NCBI GenBank assembly: GCA_018267095.1
Contig: JAFDZC010000018.1
Span: 496,001 to 560,000, forward strand
DNA: 64,000 bases
Direction of reading: 5' to 3'
Origin: Bacteroidota bacterium
Lineage (GTDB): Bacteria; Bacteroidota; Bacteroidia; Flavobacteriales; Flavobacteriaceae
Below are positions 43,799 through 52,173 of this stretch, in pieces (position 1 is the stretch's first letter; every line of letters begins with the position of its first letter). The translations under genes were made by a program, and so were the position numbers. The notes below the pieces were generated by a model. The model was not told the DNA's origin, made no database searches, and was given only the letters and a program-made list of their open reading frames with translations.

Positions 43799-44368
43799 AT
43801 GAAACCGCTTGATCGCAAAACCGAAATCATCACCGTGGCTGCCCAACTCTTCAAAGAAAAGGGCTACAGTGCCGTGACCATGCGCGACATTGCCCAAGCC
43901 ATGAACATCAAAGCGGCCAGTTTGTACAACCACATCAAATCCAAGCAAGAAATTCTGGTTTTGATTATTATTGAAATTGCCGAAGAATTTACCCGAACCA
44001 TTTTGCAGATTGTTTCTTCAGATGAATCTACCCTCGACAAACTCAAAAAAGTCATTCAGCTGCATATCGATATTACCGTCAGAAACCCCGATGCCTTGGC
44101 TTGTTTGAACAACGATTGGATGCATTTGTCTGACAGCGAATTGTCGTATTTTGTCAAAATGCGCGAAGAATACGAAGAGCATTTCAGAACCATCATCCAA
44201 CAGGGTATTGCCCAAGGTGAACTCAAAAACCTCAATGTTGAGGTCGTGATTTTCTCCACGCTTTCCACACTCAGAACGCTTTATTTATGGTACGGAAAGA
44301 AGAAAAGTCCCAACGAATCGGTGCTTAAATCAGCCATGACCGAAGTGCTGTTGCAAGGAATTGTTTAA
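43799..44368 (+). CDS. TetR family regulator of the paa operon
   Basis: 189 aa from the ATG at 43799. N-terminal HTH (KTEIITVAAQLFKEKGYSAVTMRDIAQAMNIKAASLYNHIKSKQEIL), then an all-helical ligand-binding domain. It lies directly upstream of paaE on the same strand, and a near-perfect TetR-type palindrome covers the paaE transcript start, so it most likely represses paa genes until a CoA-ester (probably phenylacetyl-CoA) binds; the ligand is inferred from other paa systems. Confidence 0.9.
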   Translation: MKPLDRKTEIITVAAQLFKEKGYSAVTMRDIAQAMNIKAASLYNHIKSKQEILVLIIIEIAEEFTRTILQIVSSDESTLDKLKKVIQLHIDITVRNPDALACLNNDWMHLSDSELSYFVKMREEYEEHFRTIIQQGIAQGELKNLNVEVVIFSTLSTLRTLYLWYGKKKSPNESVLKSAMTEVLLQGIV

Positions 44369-44378
44369 TTTTTTCAGT

Positions 44379-44459
44379 AGCCGGGAACCTGCTTTACGCT
44401 CCCAAACTTGAGCGCTGAACTCCAGCGCTAAAGGTTTTTCGCTTCAATCAGGGCTAGGG
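44379..44459 (-). repeat. Intergenic structured repeat, copy 2
   Basis: AGCCGGGAACCTGCTTTACGCT at the left and CGCTTCAATCAGGGCTAGGG at the right, with an inner hairpin AGCGCTGAACTCCAGCGCT. Ends match the copies at 50673 and 54681; the inner part differs. Located 10 nt after the tetR stop. Confidence 0.7.
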
Positions 44460-44572
44460 TATTAGTTTCCTTATGAACTTTTGTCTTAAATCTGGGAACG
44501 CGGTAAAAAGCGTCTAATTAACAATTAGTTACAAATTTTCAAACGTTGTCGTAACTTTTCAGAAATAATTTT

Positions 44573-44580
44573 TAAATTTG
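44573..44580 (+). promoter_or_regulatory. TAnnTTTG box of the paa operon
   Basis: A perfect TAAATTTG box 44 nt before the paaE ATG, directly followed by the operator palindrome. Confidence 0.65.
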
Positions 44581-44586
44581 CATAGT

Positions 44587-44606
44587 AAACTAACAACTGT
44601 TAGTTT
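44587..44606. promoter_or_regulatory. TetR-type operator of the paa operon
   Basis: A 20-bp palindrome with two perfect 9-bp arms, AAACTAACA and TGTTAGTTT, around a 2-bp centre. It covers the expected transcript start, 6 bp after the -7 box, where a bound repressor blocks polymerase. The partner is the upstream TetR gene. Confidence 0.75.
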
Positions 44607-44623
44607 TGTTAAACGCAGACCCT

Positions 44624-45697
44624 ATGGCTAAATTTCATTCGCTTAAAATTGCTGATATTTACAAAACCACCAAAGATTGTTCGGTGGTTACTTTTGAAGT
44701 TCCCGAAACATTACAAGCCGATTTTCAATTCAAACAAGGACAGCATTTAACCTTGCGTTCAACCATCAATGGCGAAGATGTTCGTCGCTCGTATTCGCTT
44801 TGTACCAGTCCGGCCGAAAACAAATGGCAAGTGGCAGTCAAAAAAATTACCGACGGCGTGTTCTCAAGTTATGTCAACGACGCGCTCAAAAAAGGCGATA
44901 CACTCGATGTAATGCCACCACACGGCGCTTTCCACACGGAAGTCAATCCGACAGTAGCCAAAAATTATATTGCCTTTGCTGCCGGAAGCGGAATCACGCC
45001 GATTCTCTCTATTATAAAAACGCATTTGGCTGCCGAACCTCAGAGCACTTTCAAGTTGTTTTATCTGAACCGCACCGTCAAATCCATCATTTTTAAAGAA
45101 GAAATCGAACAACTCAAAAACCTGTATTTCGGGCGTTTTGAGATTTTTTATTTCTTGACTAAAGAACACCGCAGCATCGAATTACTCAATGGTCGTTTCA
45201 CCGCTGAAAAGATTCAAGTGCTCACCGATAAAATCATCGACATTCCCCATACAGACGATTGCTTCATCTGCGGTCCTGAAGAGATGATTCATTTGTTGCG
45301 CGAGGAACTAACTAAAGCCGGATTACCCAAAGAGAAAATTCATTACGAGCTTTTCAATACGGGCTTGTCGGATGAAGACAAACAGCGCATCAGTAAAATC
45401 GTCCAGCAAAAAGTCGAAGGTACCGAAGTGACCATCATCGACGGTGGCAAAGAATTCCACTTTGTGATGGGCGAAGATTTTGACAACATCCTAGACGGAG
45501 CATTGGCCGCTGGAGCCGATTTGCCGTTTGCTTGTAAAGGTGGTGTTTGCAGTACTTGCCGTTGTAAAGTGGTCGACGGAAGCGTGGAGATGAAACTCAA
45601 CTATTCACTCGAAGAAGATGAAATTGCTAAGAATTATATATTGAGTTGCCAAGCCGTTCCGACCTCTCAAAAAGTCGTCGTCGATTTTGGCATTTAA
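44624..45697 (+). CDS. paaE: Phenylacetyl-CoA epoxidase reductase, subunit E
   Basis: 357 aa from the ATG at 44624. It passes electrons from NADPH to the diiron epoxidase PaaA. FAD-binding domain (RRSYSLCTSP), NAD(P)-binding domain (FAAGSGITPILSIIK, CFICGPEEMIH), and a C-terminal plant-type [2Fe-2S] domain with ligands C304, C309, C312 and C342. First gene of the operon, before paaA; in E. coli it is the last of the paaABCDE set, so the order is different here. Confidence 0.96.
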   Translation: MAKFHSLKIADIYKTTKDCSVVTFEVPETLQADFQFKQGQHLTLRSTINGEDVRRSYSLCTSPAENKWQVAVKKITDGVFSSYVNDALKKGDTLDVMPPHGAFHTEVNPTVAKNYIAFAAGSGITPILSIIKTHLAAEPQSTFKLFYLNRTVKSIIFKEEIEQLKNLYFGRFEIFYFLTKEHRSIELLNGRFTAEKIQVLTDKIIDIPHTDDCFICGPEEMIHLLREELTKAGLPKEKIHYELFNTGLSDEDKQRISKIVQQKVEGTEVTIIDGGKEFHFVMGEDFDNILDGALAAGADLPFACKGGVCSTCRCKVVDGSVEMKLNYSLEEDEIAKNYILSCQAVPTSQKVVVDFGI

Positions 45698-45727
45698 CCC
45701 ATCATCCAACCCTAAAAACTGAAGATT

Positions 45728-46681
45728 ATGTCTGAAAAAGAAATCAAAAGTTTAGAACAAATATTCGAACAGCGCATTGCCAACGACGAGAAAATCGAGC
45801 CCAAAGATTGGATACCGGAGAAGTATCGCCAAACACACATTCGTCAGATTTCGCAACACGCACATTCTGAAATTGTGGGTATGTTGCCCGAAGCCAACTG
45901 GATTACGCGCGCGCCATCGTTGCGTCGTAAAGTAGCTTTGTTGGCCAAAATTCAAGACGAAGGAGGACACGGTTTGTACTTGTACAGCGCTGCCGAAACC
46001 TTGGGTATTTCCCGCGAAGAAATGTATGAGCAATTGCATAGTGGAGTTGCTAAATATTCGAGCATTTTCAACTATCCGGCCATTACTTGGGCCGATATGG
46101 GCGCGGTGGGTTGGCTGGTAGACGGAGCGGCCATTATCAACCAAGTGGCTTTGATGGGTACCTCGTACGGGCCTTATTCACGTGCGATGATCCGCATCTG
46201 TAAAGAAGAAAGTTTCCACCAACGCCAAGGCTATGAAATCCTGCTGACGCTTTGCAACGGAACGCCCGAGCAAAAAGCCATGGCGCAAGATGCCCTGAAT
46301 CGCTGGTGGTGGCCATCGCTCATGATGTTCGGCCCGAAAGACGCTGAATCGCCCAATACTGAGCAATCCGTAAAATGGAAACTCAAGCGCAAAACCAATG
46401 ACGAGTTGCGCCAGCAGTTCATCGACCAAACCGTTCCCCAAGCCAATATTTTGGGATTGACCATTCCGGATCCGGCCCTCAAATGGAACGAAGAGCGCAA
46501 GCATTACGATTTTGGCGAGATTGACTGGAACGAATTCTGGCAAGTGGTCAAAGGCCACGGACCTTGCAACAAGCAACGTTTGAACGCACGACGCACCGCC
46601 TGGGAAAAAGGAACCTGGGTGCGCGATGCCGCGATGGCTTATGCCGAAAAACAAGAAATGAAATTAGAAAAAGCAGTATAA
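45728..46681 (+). CDS. paaA: Phenylacetyl-CoA epoxidase catalytic subunit A
   Basis: 317 aa. The diiron subunit that adds one oxygen atom to phenylacetyl-CoA to give the ring-1,2-epoxide. Iron ligands visible: E48, E78 and H81 in DEGGHG, and the second helix pair CKEESFH (E161, H164). Further family blocks are [13 protein letters not shown] and [12 protein letters not shown]. Length matches E. coli PaaA (309). Confidence 0.97.
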   Translation: MSEKEIKSLEQIFEQRIANDEKIEPKDWIPEKYRQTHIRQISQHAHSEIVGMLPEANWITRAPSLRRKVALLAKIQDEGGHGLYLYSAAETLGISREEMYEQLHSGVAKYSSIFNYPAITWADMGAVGWLVDGAAIINQVALMGTSYGPYSRAMIRICKEESFHQRQGYEILLTLCNGTPEQKAMAQDALNRWWWPSLMMFGPKDAESPNTEQSVKWKLKRKTNDELRQQFIDQTVPQANILGLTIPDPALKWNEERKHYDFGEIDWNEFWQVVKGHGPCNKQRLNARRTAWEKGTWVRDAAMAYAEKQEMKLEKAV

Positions 46682-46698
46682 CTGACAAGATAACGATT

Positions 46699-46980
46699 AT
46701 GAAAAACTGGCCACTTTGGGAAGTATTTATCAGAAGTAAAAACGGATTAGAGCACCGTCACTGCGGTTCGCTTCACGCCTCAGACGCTACGATGGCGCTC
46801 GAGAATGCCCGCGATGTATACACGCGACGTATGGAAGGAGTGAGCGTTTGGGTGGTAGAATCTAAATACATTACCGCTTCAAATCCGGAGCACAATGGCG
46901 AAATGTTCGAGCCTGCCAAAGACAAAGCCTATCGCCATCCGACGTTTTATGAATTGCCGGAAGAACTAAAACACATGTAA
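46699..46980 (+). CDS. paaB: Phenylacetyl-CoA epoxidase subunit B
   Basis: 93 aa from the ATG at 46699; the longer reading overlaps paaA. Family signature WPLWEVFIRSKNGLEHRHCGSLHASDATMALENARDVYTRR. A small subunit that links PaaAC heterotetramers. It ends 1 nt before paaC. Confidence 0.96.
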   Translation: MKNWPLWEVFIRSKNGLEHRHCGSLHASDATMALENARDVYTRRMEGVSVWVVESKYITASNPEHNGEMFEPAKDKAYRHPTFYELPEELKHM

Positions 46981-46981
46981 G

Positions 46982-47734
46982 ATGAACGAGTCACTGATTC
47001 AATATATTTTCGGAATTGCCGACAACGCTTTGATTTTAGGTCAGCGTTTGGGCGAATTGTGCGGTCACGGCCCGACTTTAGAAACCGACATTGCCGGAAC
47101 CAACATCGCGCTCGATTTGCTCGGACAAACCCGAAGTTATTACCAGTATGTTGCGCAATTACAAGGTGGAGATGCTACCGAAGACACGGTTGCTTTTTTG
47201 CGTTTGGAGCGCGATTACAAAAATGTTTTGCTCGTGGAGCAGCCCAATACCGATTTTGCCTATGTGATGGCACGTCAGTTTTTGTTTGACCAATTTCATC
47301 TATTGTTACTTGAAAAATTGCAGTTCAGCCAAGACGAAACCCTGGCTGCCATTGCTAAGAAAAGCATCAAAGAAGTCAGTTACCACGTGCGTTTCTCATC
47401 CGATTGGGTCAGACGTTTGGGCGACGGCACCGATGAAAGCCATCTTCGCATGCAAGACGCCATCGACCATCTTTGGCAATTCACCGAAGAGCTTTTGGAG
47501 ATGACACAAGCTGATTCTGAAATGGTTGCTCAAGGAATTGGCGTGGATGTTTCGCAACTAAAATCAACCTATTACCAAAATGTAAACGAAGTACTTTCAG
47601 AAGCCACTTTGAAAACACCGGTTTTAGAATTCTTCCAAAAAGGTGGAAAGACCGGTCGACACAGTGAGCACATGGGTTATATTTTGACCGATTTACAATA
47701 TATGCAACGCACTTTTCCGAACATGACTTGGTAA
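46982..47734 (+). CDS. paaC: Phenylacetyl-CoA epoxidase structural subunit C
   Basis: 250 aa. Ferritin-like helical bundle related to PaaA but used as the structural partner. Family blocks: DNALILGQRLGELCGHGPTLETDIAGTNIALDLLGQ, RDYKNVLLVEQPNTDFA, GGKTGRHSEHMGYIL. It starts 1 nt after paaB and ends 1 nt before paaD. Confidence 0.96.
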   Translation: MNESLIQYIFGIADNALILGQRLGELCGHGPTLETDIAGTNIALDLLGQTRSYYQYVAQLQGGDATEDTVAFLRLERDYKNVLLVEQPNTDFAYVMARQFLFDQFHLLLLEKLQFSQDETLAAIAKKSIKEVSYHVRFSSDWVRRLGDGTDESHLRMQDAIDHLWQFTEELLEMTQADSEMVAQGIGVDVSQLKSTYYQNVNEVLSEATLKTPVLEFFQKGGKTGRHSEHMGYILTDLQYMQRTFPNMTW

Positions 47735-47735
47735 G

Positions 47736-48236
47736 ATGACTACGACCGATATTCAAATAGAGCCCGAATTCATCGAGATACTGCAAAGCGTATCCGATCC
47801 GGAAATTCCGGTTTTATCGCTGTTGGATATGGGTGTCGTTCGATCGGCCCAACGAAACGGAAATACAGCAGAAATAAAACTCACGCCTACGTACAGCGGC
47901 TGTCCTGCGATGGATGTAATGGGTGATGACATCAAAAAAGCCTTTCGCGAAAAAGGTATAGAAGCCCGGGTTCAACTGGTATTATCTCCGGCTTGGACTA
48001 CGGATTGGATTACCGATCGCGGAAGAGCAGCGCTCGAAAGATACGGCATCGCAGCGCCTTTACAACCCGAAGCAGACAAGGAAGCTTTGCTTGGGAACAA
48101 AAAAATTGTCCAGTGTCCGCAATGCGGTTCACAAAATACGCAATTGGTGAGTCAGTTTGGTTCTACGGCATGTAAGGCGCTTTTTCAGTGCCAAGATTGT
48201 CTGGAGCCTTTTGACTACTTTAAGTGTTTGAAATAA
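47736..48236 (+). CDS. paaD: Phenylacetyl-CoA epoxidase assembly protein D (MIP18/DUF59 family)
   Basis: 166 aa. The N-terminal DUF59 domain (SDPEIPVLSLLDMGVVRS, YSGCPAMDV) resembles iron-sulfur assembly factors; the C-terminal tail has four spaced cysteines (CPQCG...CQDCLEPFDYFKC) that can bind zinc. Needed for an active epoxidase, probably in cofactor loading. Confidence 0.95.
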   Translation: MTTTDIQIEPEFIEILQSVSDPEIPVLSLLDMGVVRSAQRNGNTAEIKLTPTYSGCPAMDVMGDDIKKAFREKGIEARVQLVLSPAWTTDWITDRGRAALERYGIAAPLQPEADKEALLGNKKIVQCPQCGSQNTQLVSQFGSTACKALFQCQDCLEPFDYFKCLK

Positions 48237-48288
48237 ATCAAGCTGCGAGGTTGTAAGAACCTTGTGGATTTTAAATATAAAATTAGGT

Positions 48289-49071
48289 ATGAGCAATTCC
48301 ATTGAACTCAAAATCGAGAACAGCATTGCGTGGATTACGCTGAATCGTCCGGAAGTTTTCAATAGCTTCAACCGCGAGATGGCCTTGTCGATGCAAGATA
48401 AATTAGATCAATGCGCTGCCGATACTTCGGTACGTGTGATTGTCATTACCGGAGCCGGAAAAGCTTTTTGTGCCGGACAAGATCTCAAAGAAGTCACTAC
48501 ACCTGAGCTGATGCCGGGTTTCCGAAAAATCCTCGAAGAACATTACAACCCAATCATTGAACGCATTCGCACTATTGACAAACCGATTGTGGCTGCTGTA
48601 AACGGAGTCGCCGCAGGAGCAGGAGCCAACATTGCATTGGCTTGTGATATTGTGGTAGCTGCCGAATCAGCCTCGTTTATCCAAGCATTTAGCAAAATTG
48701 GTTTGGTGCCAGACAGTGCCGGAACGTTCTTTTTACCAAGACTTATTGGTTTTCAAAAAGCTTCCGCCTTGATGATGTTGGGCGATAAAGTCGGTGCGAA
48801 AGAAGCCTTTGAAATCGGTATGATTTATAAGTTTTATCCGGTGGCGTTTTTTGAGGAAGAAGTCGAGAAATTGGCGATTACCTTATCGCAAATGCCGACC
48901 CATGCCTTGGCTTTGACCAAAAAGTTATTGAACAAATCGATGATCAATAACCTGCAGGAGCAATTGGCCATGGAATCAGACCTTCAAATTGATGCGAGTT
49001 CATCCAACGATTATCAAGAAGGCGTGAATGCGTTTATGGAAAAAAGAACTCCTGAATTTAAAGGAAACTAA
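48289..49071 (+). CDS. paaG: Ring-epoxyacetyl-CoA isomerase PaaG
   Basis: 260 aa from the ATG at 48289; a TTG at 48262 is in frame but would add a poor leader. A crotonase that opens the epoxide to the oxepin and later moves a double bond. NRPEVFNSFNREM, GAGKAFCAGQDL and NGVAAGAGANIALACDIV form the oxyanion pocket, and the catalytic acid is D142 in IGLVPDSAG, the Asp typical of PaaG. The C-terminus GVNAFMEKRTPEFKG matches PaaG. Confidence 0.93.
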   Translation: MSNSIELKIENSIAWITLNRPEVFNSFNREMALSMQDKLDQCAADTSVRVIVITGAGKAFCAGQDLKEVTTPELMPGFRKILEEHYNPIIERIRTIDKPIVAAVNGVAAGAGANIALACDIVVAAESASFIQAFSKIGLVPDSAGTFFLPRLIGFQKASALMMLGDKVGAKEAFEIGMIYKFYPVAFFEEEVEKLAITLSQMPTHALALTKKLLNKSMINNLQEQLAMESDLQIDASSSNDYQEGVNAFMEKRTPEFKGN

Positions 49072-50226
49072 ATGAATGTAGCTGTTATCGGTTCGGGAAC
49101 TATGGGAAGTGGCATCGCACAAGTAGCGGCTACGGCAGGTTGTTCGGTAAAATTATTCGACCTCAATCAAGAAGCTTTGACTAAAAGCAAAAATACATTG
49201 GAAGTCACGTTGTCTAAATTAGTTGAGAAAGAAAAAATCTCCGCCCAAGACAAAGCCGACATTCAAAACCGAATGTCCTATGTTTCTTCGCTCGCTGATT
49301 TGTCGGATGCCGACTTGGTCATTGAAGCCATCGTCGAAAACCTCGAAGTCAAACGCAAATTGTTTTCAGAACTCGAAAGCATCGTTTCTGAACAAACGAT
49401 TTTAGCTTCGAATACTTCGTCTTTATCCATTGCTTCGATTGCGGCATCCTGCCAAAAATCTGAGCGCGTGCTTGGGATTCACTTTTTCAATCCGGCGCCG
49501 CTCATGCAACTTGTTGAGGTGATTCCGGCGGTACAAACCAGTGAAGCTACTTTGCAAAAAGCAGTCGAAACTATAAGCAGTTGGAAAAAAGTGGTGGCCG
49601 TCGCCAAAGATACACCGGGTTTTATTGTCAATCGCGTCGCACGTCCGTTTTACAGCGAGGCGATTCGTATTTATGAAGAAGGCATGGCTGATTTTGCCAC
49701 GATTGACGCCGCCATGAAAAGCTGCGGAAATTTCAGAATGGGCCCGTTTGAGCTCATGGATTTTATCGGACACGACGTCAATTACATCGTCACCGAAACC
49801 GTCTTTACGGCCTTTTATTTTGACCCGAGATACAAGCCGTCGTTCACTCAAAAACGTTTGCTCGAAGCGGGATTTCTGGGTCGTAAATCTGGCCGCGGAT
49901 TTTACGATTACAGCCAAGAAATGCCACAACCAAAAACAAATGATGCGTTGGCAAAAACCATTTTCGAGCGCATATTAGTGATGCTCATCAATGAAGCTGC
50001 CGATGCTTTGTTTCTGAATATTGCCTCGGCCCAAGACATCGACAATGCGATGACCAAAGGTGTCAATTACCCGAAAGGCTTGCTCGCATGGGCCGATGAA
50101 TTGGGTATTGATTGGTGCGTGCAAAAGCTCGATGCCTTGTATGATGAATACCATGAAGACCGCTATAGGTGCAGCCCAATTTTGCGCAGAATGAACAGAG
50201 AAAACAAAACATTTTATAACGCCTAA
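49072..50226 (+). CDS. paaH: 3-hydroxyadipyl-CoA dehydrogenase PaaH
   Basis: 384 aa. NAD-dependent 3-hydroxyacyl-CoA dehydrogenase: the Rossmann motif GSGTMGSGIAQVAATAG at the start, the HFFNPAPLMQLVEV block, and DTPGFIVNR with the second helical domain. In this pathway it oxidises 3-hydroxyadipyl-CoA. Its ATG follows directly on the stop of paaG with no spacer. Confidence 0.95.
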   Translation: MNVAVIGSGTMGSGIAQVAATAGCSVKLFDLNQEALTKSKNTLEVTLSKLVEKEKISAQDKADIQNRMSYVSSLADLSDADLVIEAIVENLEVKRKLFSELESIVSEQTILASNTSSLSIASIAASCQKSERVLGIHFFNPAPLMQLVEVIPAVQTSEATLQKAVETISSWKKVVAVAKDTPGFIVNRVARPFYSEAIRIYEEGMADFATIDAAMKSCGNFRMGPFELMDFIGHDVNYIVTETVFTAFYFDPRYKPSFTQKRLLEAGFLGRKSGRGFYDYSQEMPQPKTNDALAKTIFERILVMLINEAADALFLNIASAQDIDNAMTKGVNYPKGLLAWADELGIDWCVQKLDALYDEYHEDRYRCSPILRRMNRENKTFYNA

Positions 50227-50264
50227 TCGCGAAATTTTCCGATTAGGTTTTGCTATTTTAAAAC

Positions 50265-50672
50265 ATGAGCCCAAAAGAAATTGTACATAAAATGCTCAGC
50301 AACGATGCCTTCAGCCAATGGCTCGGCATTGAACTCGTGCACATTGATCACGGAACCTGTACACTTTCGATGACCGTTCGCGCCGAAATGCTCAACGGAT
50401 TCAACATTGCTCATGGCGGAATTACCTATGCTTTGGCCGACAGTGCCCTGGCCTTTGCTGCGAATTCCCACGGACGGCAATCGGTTAGTGTCGATACGTC
50501 CATCAACCATATTGAGACGCTTCAAGCCGGCGATGTCATCACTGCTGTGGCCCGCGAAGAGGCACTCAAAAACAAATTCGGGTTTTATTCGGTTCAAATC
50601 AAAAAGGCCGATCAAACCATCGCGCTGTTCAAAGGAACGGTGTTTCGCAGTGATCGCGAATGGTCATTTTAG
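50265..50672 (+). CDS. paaI: Hydroxyphenylacetyl-CoA thioesterase PaaI
   Basis: 135 aa hot-dog thioesterase with the motif FNIAHGGITYALADSALAFAANS (catalytic Asp after the HGG helix). It rescues CoA from dead-end hydroxylated esters. 38 nt after paaH; a repeat element follows the stop. Confidence 0.95.
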   Translation: MSPKEIVHKMLSNDAFSQWLGIELVHIDHGTCTLSMTVRAEMLNGFNIAHGGITYALADSALAFAANSHGRQSVSVDTSINHIETLQAGDVITAVAREEALKNKFGFYSVQIKKADQTIALFKGTVFRSDREWSF

Positions 50673-50742
50673 GAGCTTTTTCCTGCTTTCGCCTTTATCT
50701 CTCCGTTGTACTACGAGGATATCGGCTCAATCAGGGCTAGGG
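50673..50742 (-). repeat. Intergenic structured repeat, copy 3
   Basis: A shorter, eroded copy: left end AGCTTTTTCCTGCTTTCGCC, right end CGGCTCAATCAGGGCTAGGG. Located right at the paaI stop, before paaJ. The variable centre differs from the other copies. Confidence 0.6.
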
Positions 50743-50814
50743 CATCCGGCTAACAAGAAAATAAAGTTTAAAAATAAGATGGATTGCACATCGCAACCTC
50801 AAAAAAAATAAATC

Positions 50815-52017
50815 ATGGAATCCTACATCATCGACGGCCTACGAACGCCCATCGGAAATTACCAAGGAACTTTAGCTGCCGTGCGCCCAGACGATTTGGC
50901 GGCGCATGTCATCAAAGCCTTGGTGGAACGCAATGCTCAAATCCCTACAGACGCCTATGCCGATGTGATTCTGGGCTGTGCCAACCAAGCCGGCGAAGAC
51001 AACCGCAACGTGGCACGTATGGCGCTTCTTTTAGCGGGTTTACCTTATACTGTTCCGGGAGAAACCGTGAACCGTTTGTGTAGCTCCGGACTATCAGCTG
51101 TGATTCATGCCCACCGAGCCATTCAAGCCGGCGACGGAAAAGTATTTATTGCAGGCGGTGTCGAAAACATGACGCGTGGACCTTTGGTTGTTTCAAAGCC
51201 ATCAGCGGCCTACGGAACCGACAGTAAAATGTATGACTCCAGCTTCGGATGGCGTTTTGTCAACCCGAAAATGCACGAAATGTACGGTACTGATGCCATG
51301 GGCGAAACCGCTGAAAATTTGGTGGATCTGTACCAAATTTCTCGTGCCGACCAAGATGCTTTTGCATTGCACAGTCAGCAAAAAGCTGCAGCCGCGCAAC
51401 AAAAAGGTCGTTTGGCGCAAGAAATTACACCCGTAACAATTCCGCAACGCAAAGGCGATCCGGTTGTTTTTGCAAACGATGAGTTTATCAAACCCAATAC
51501 TTCTTTAGAAGGGTTAGCCAAACTCCGCCCGGCCTTCCGCAAAGAAGGAAGTGTCACTGCCGGAAATGCGTCCGGACTCAATGACGGAGCCGCTGCCTTG
51601 ATAGTGGCCTCCGGTGAAGCGGTTGCTGAATACGGGTTGAAACCTTTAGCCCGAATCGTCAGTTCGGCAGTAGTCGGTGTCGAACCTCGAATTATGGGTA
51701 TCGGACCCGTAGAGGCGAGTAAGCAAGCTTTAGCCAAAGCGGGTTTAACGCTTGAGCAAATGGATGTGATTGAACTCAACGAGGCGTTCGCAGCGCAAAG
51801 CATCGCGTGTATTCGTGCCCTAGGGTTAGCCGATAACGATCCGCGTATCAACCCGAATGGTGGCGCTATTGCCATTGGTCACCCACTCGGGGTAACGGGA
51901 GCCAGAATTGCTTATTCTGCCGCTTTGGAATTACATCAAACCGGCAAACAATACGCCTTGATTACCATGTGTATTGGGGTAGGGCAAGGGTATGCGGTGA
52001 TTATTGAACGCGCCTAA
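50815..52017 (+). CDS. paaJ: 3-oxoadipyl-CoA thiolase
   Basis: 400 aa. Thiolase with all catalytic residues: C89 (VNRLCSSG), H356 (GHPLGVTGAR) and C386 (MCIGVGQG). It cleaves 3-oxoadipyl-CoA to succinyl-CoA and acetyl-CoA, and also 2,3-didehydro-3-oxoadipyl-CoA earlier in the path. RRGD-type family features are kept (ETVNRLCSSGLSAVIHAHRAI). Confidence 0.95.
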   Translation: MESYIIDGLRTPIGNYQGTLAAVRPDDLAAHVIKALVERNAQIPTDAYADVILGCANQAGEDNRNVARMALLLAGLPYTVPGETVNRLCSSGLSAVIHAHRAIQAGDGKVFIAGGVENMTRGPLVVSKPSAAYGTDSKMYDSSFGWRFVNPKMHEMYGTDAMGETAENLVDLYQISRADQDAFALHSQQKAAAAQQKGRLAQEITPVTIPQRKGDPVVFANDEFIKPNTSLEGLAKLRPAFRKEGSVTAGNASGLNDGAAALIVASGEAVAEYGLKPLARIVSSAVVGVEPRIMGIGPVEASKQALAKAGLTLEQMDVIELNEAFAAQSIACIRALGLADNDPRINPNGGAIAIGHPLGVTGARIAYSAALELHQTGKQYALITMCIGVGQGYAVIIERA

Positions 52018-52034
52018 AAAGAAAAATTGGGTCA

Positions 52035-52099
52035 CTAGCCCCGATGGCAGCGGTATCCCCGCAACGCAGTGAAGGGATATAGCGAACAGCGGGACCGAA
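52035..52099 (+). repeat. Intergenic structured repeat, copy 4 (opposite orientation)
   Basis: CTAGCCCCGATGGCAGCGGTAT at the left, GGGATATAGCGAACAGCGGGA at the right. This is the reverse orientation of copies 1-3 and 5: compare CTAGCCCTGAT and AGCAGGTTCCCGG when those are read on the minus strand. Located between paaJ and paaZ. Confidence 0.6.
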
Positions 52100-52173
52100 C
52101 ATCCCGAAAAAGCACTCAAGTTTGTGCTTCAAAAAAAGATAACTAAAGACGCTCAGCGTTGAAGAGATATACT

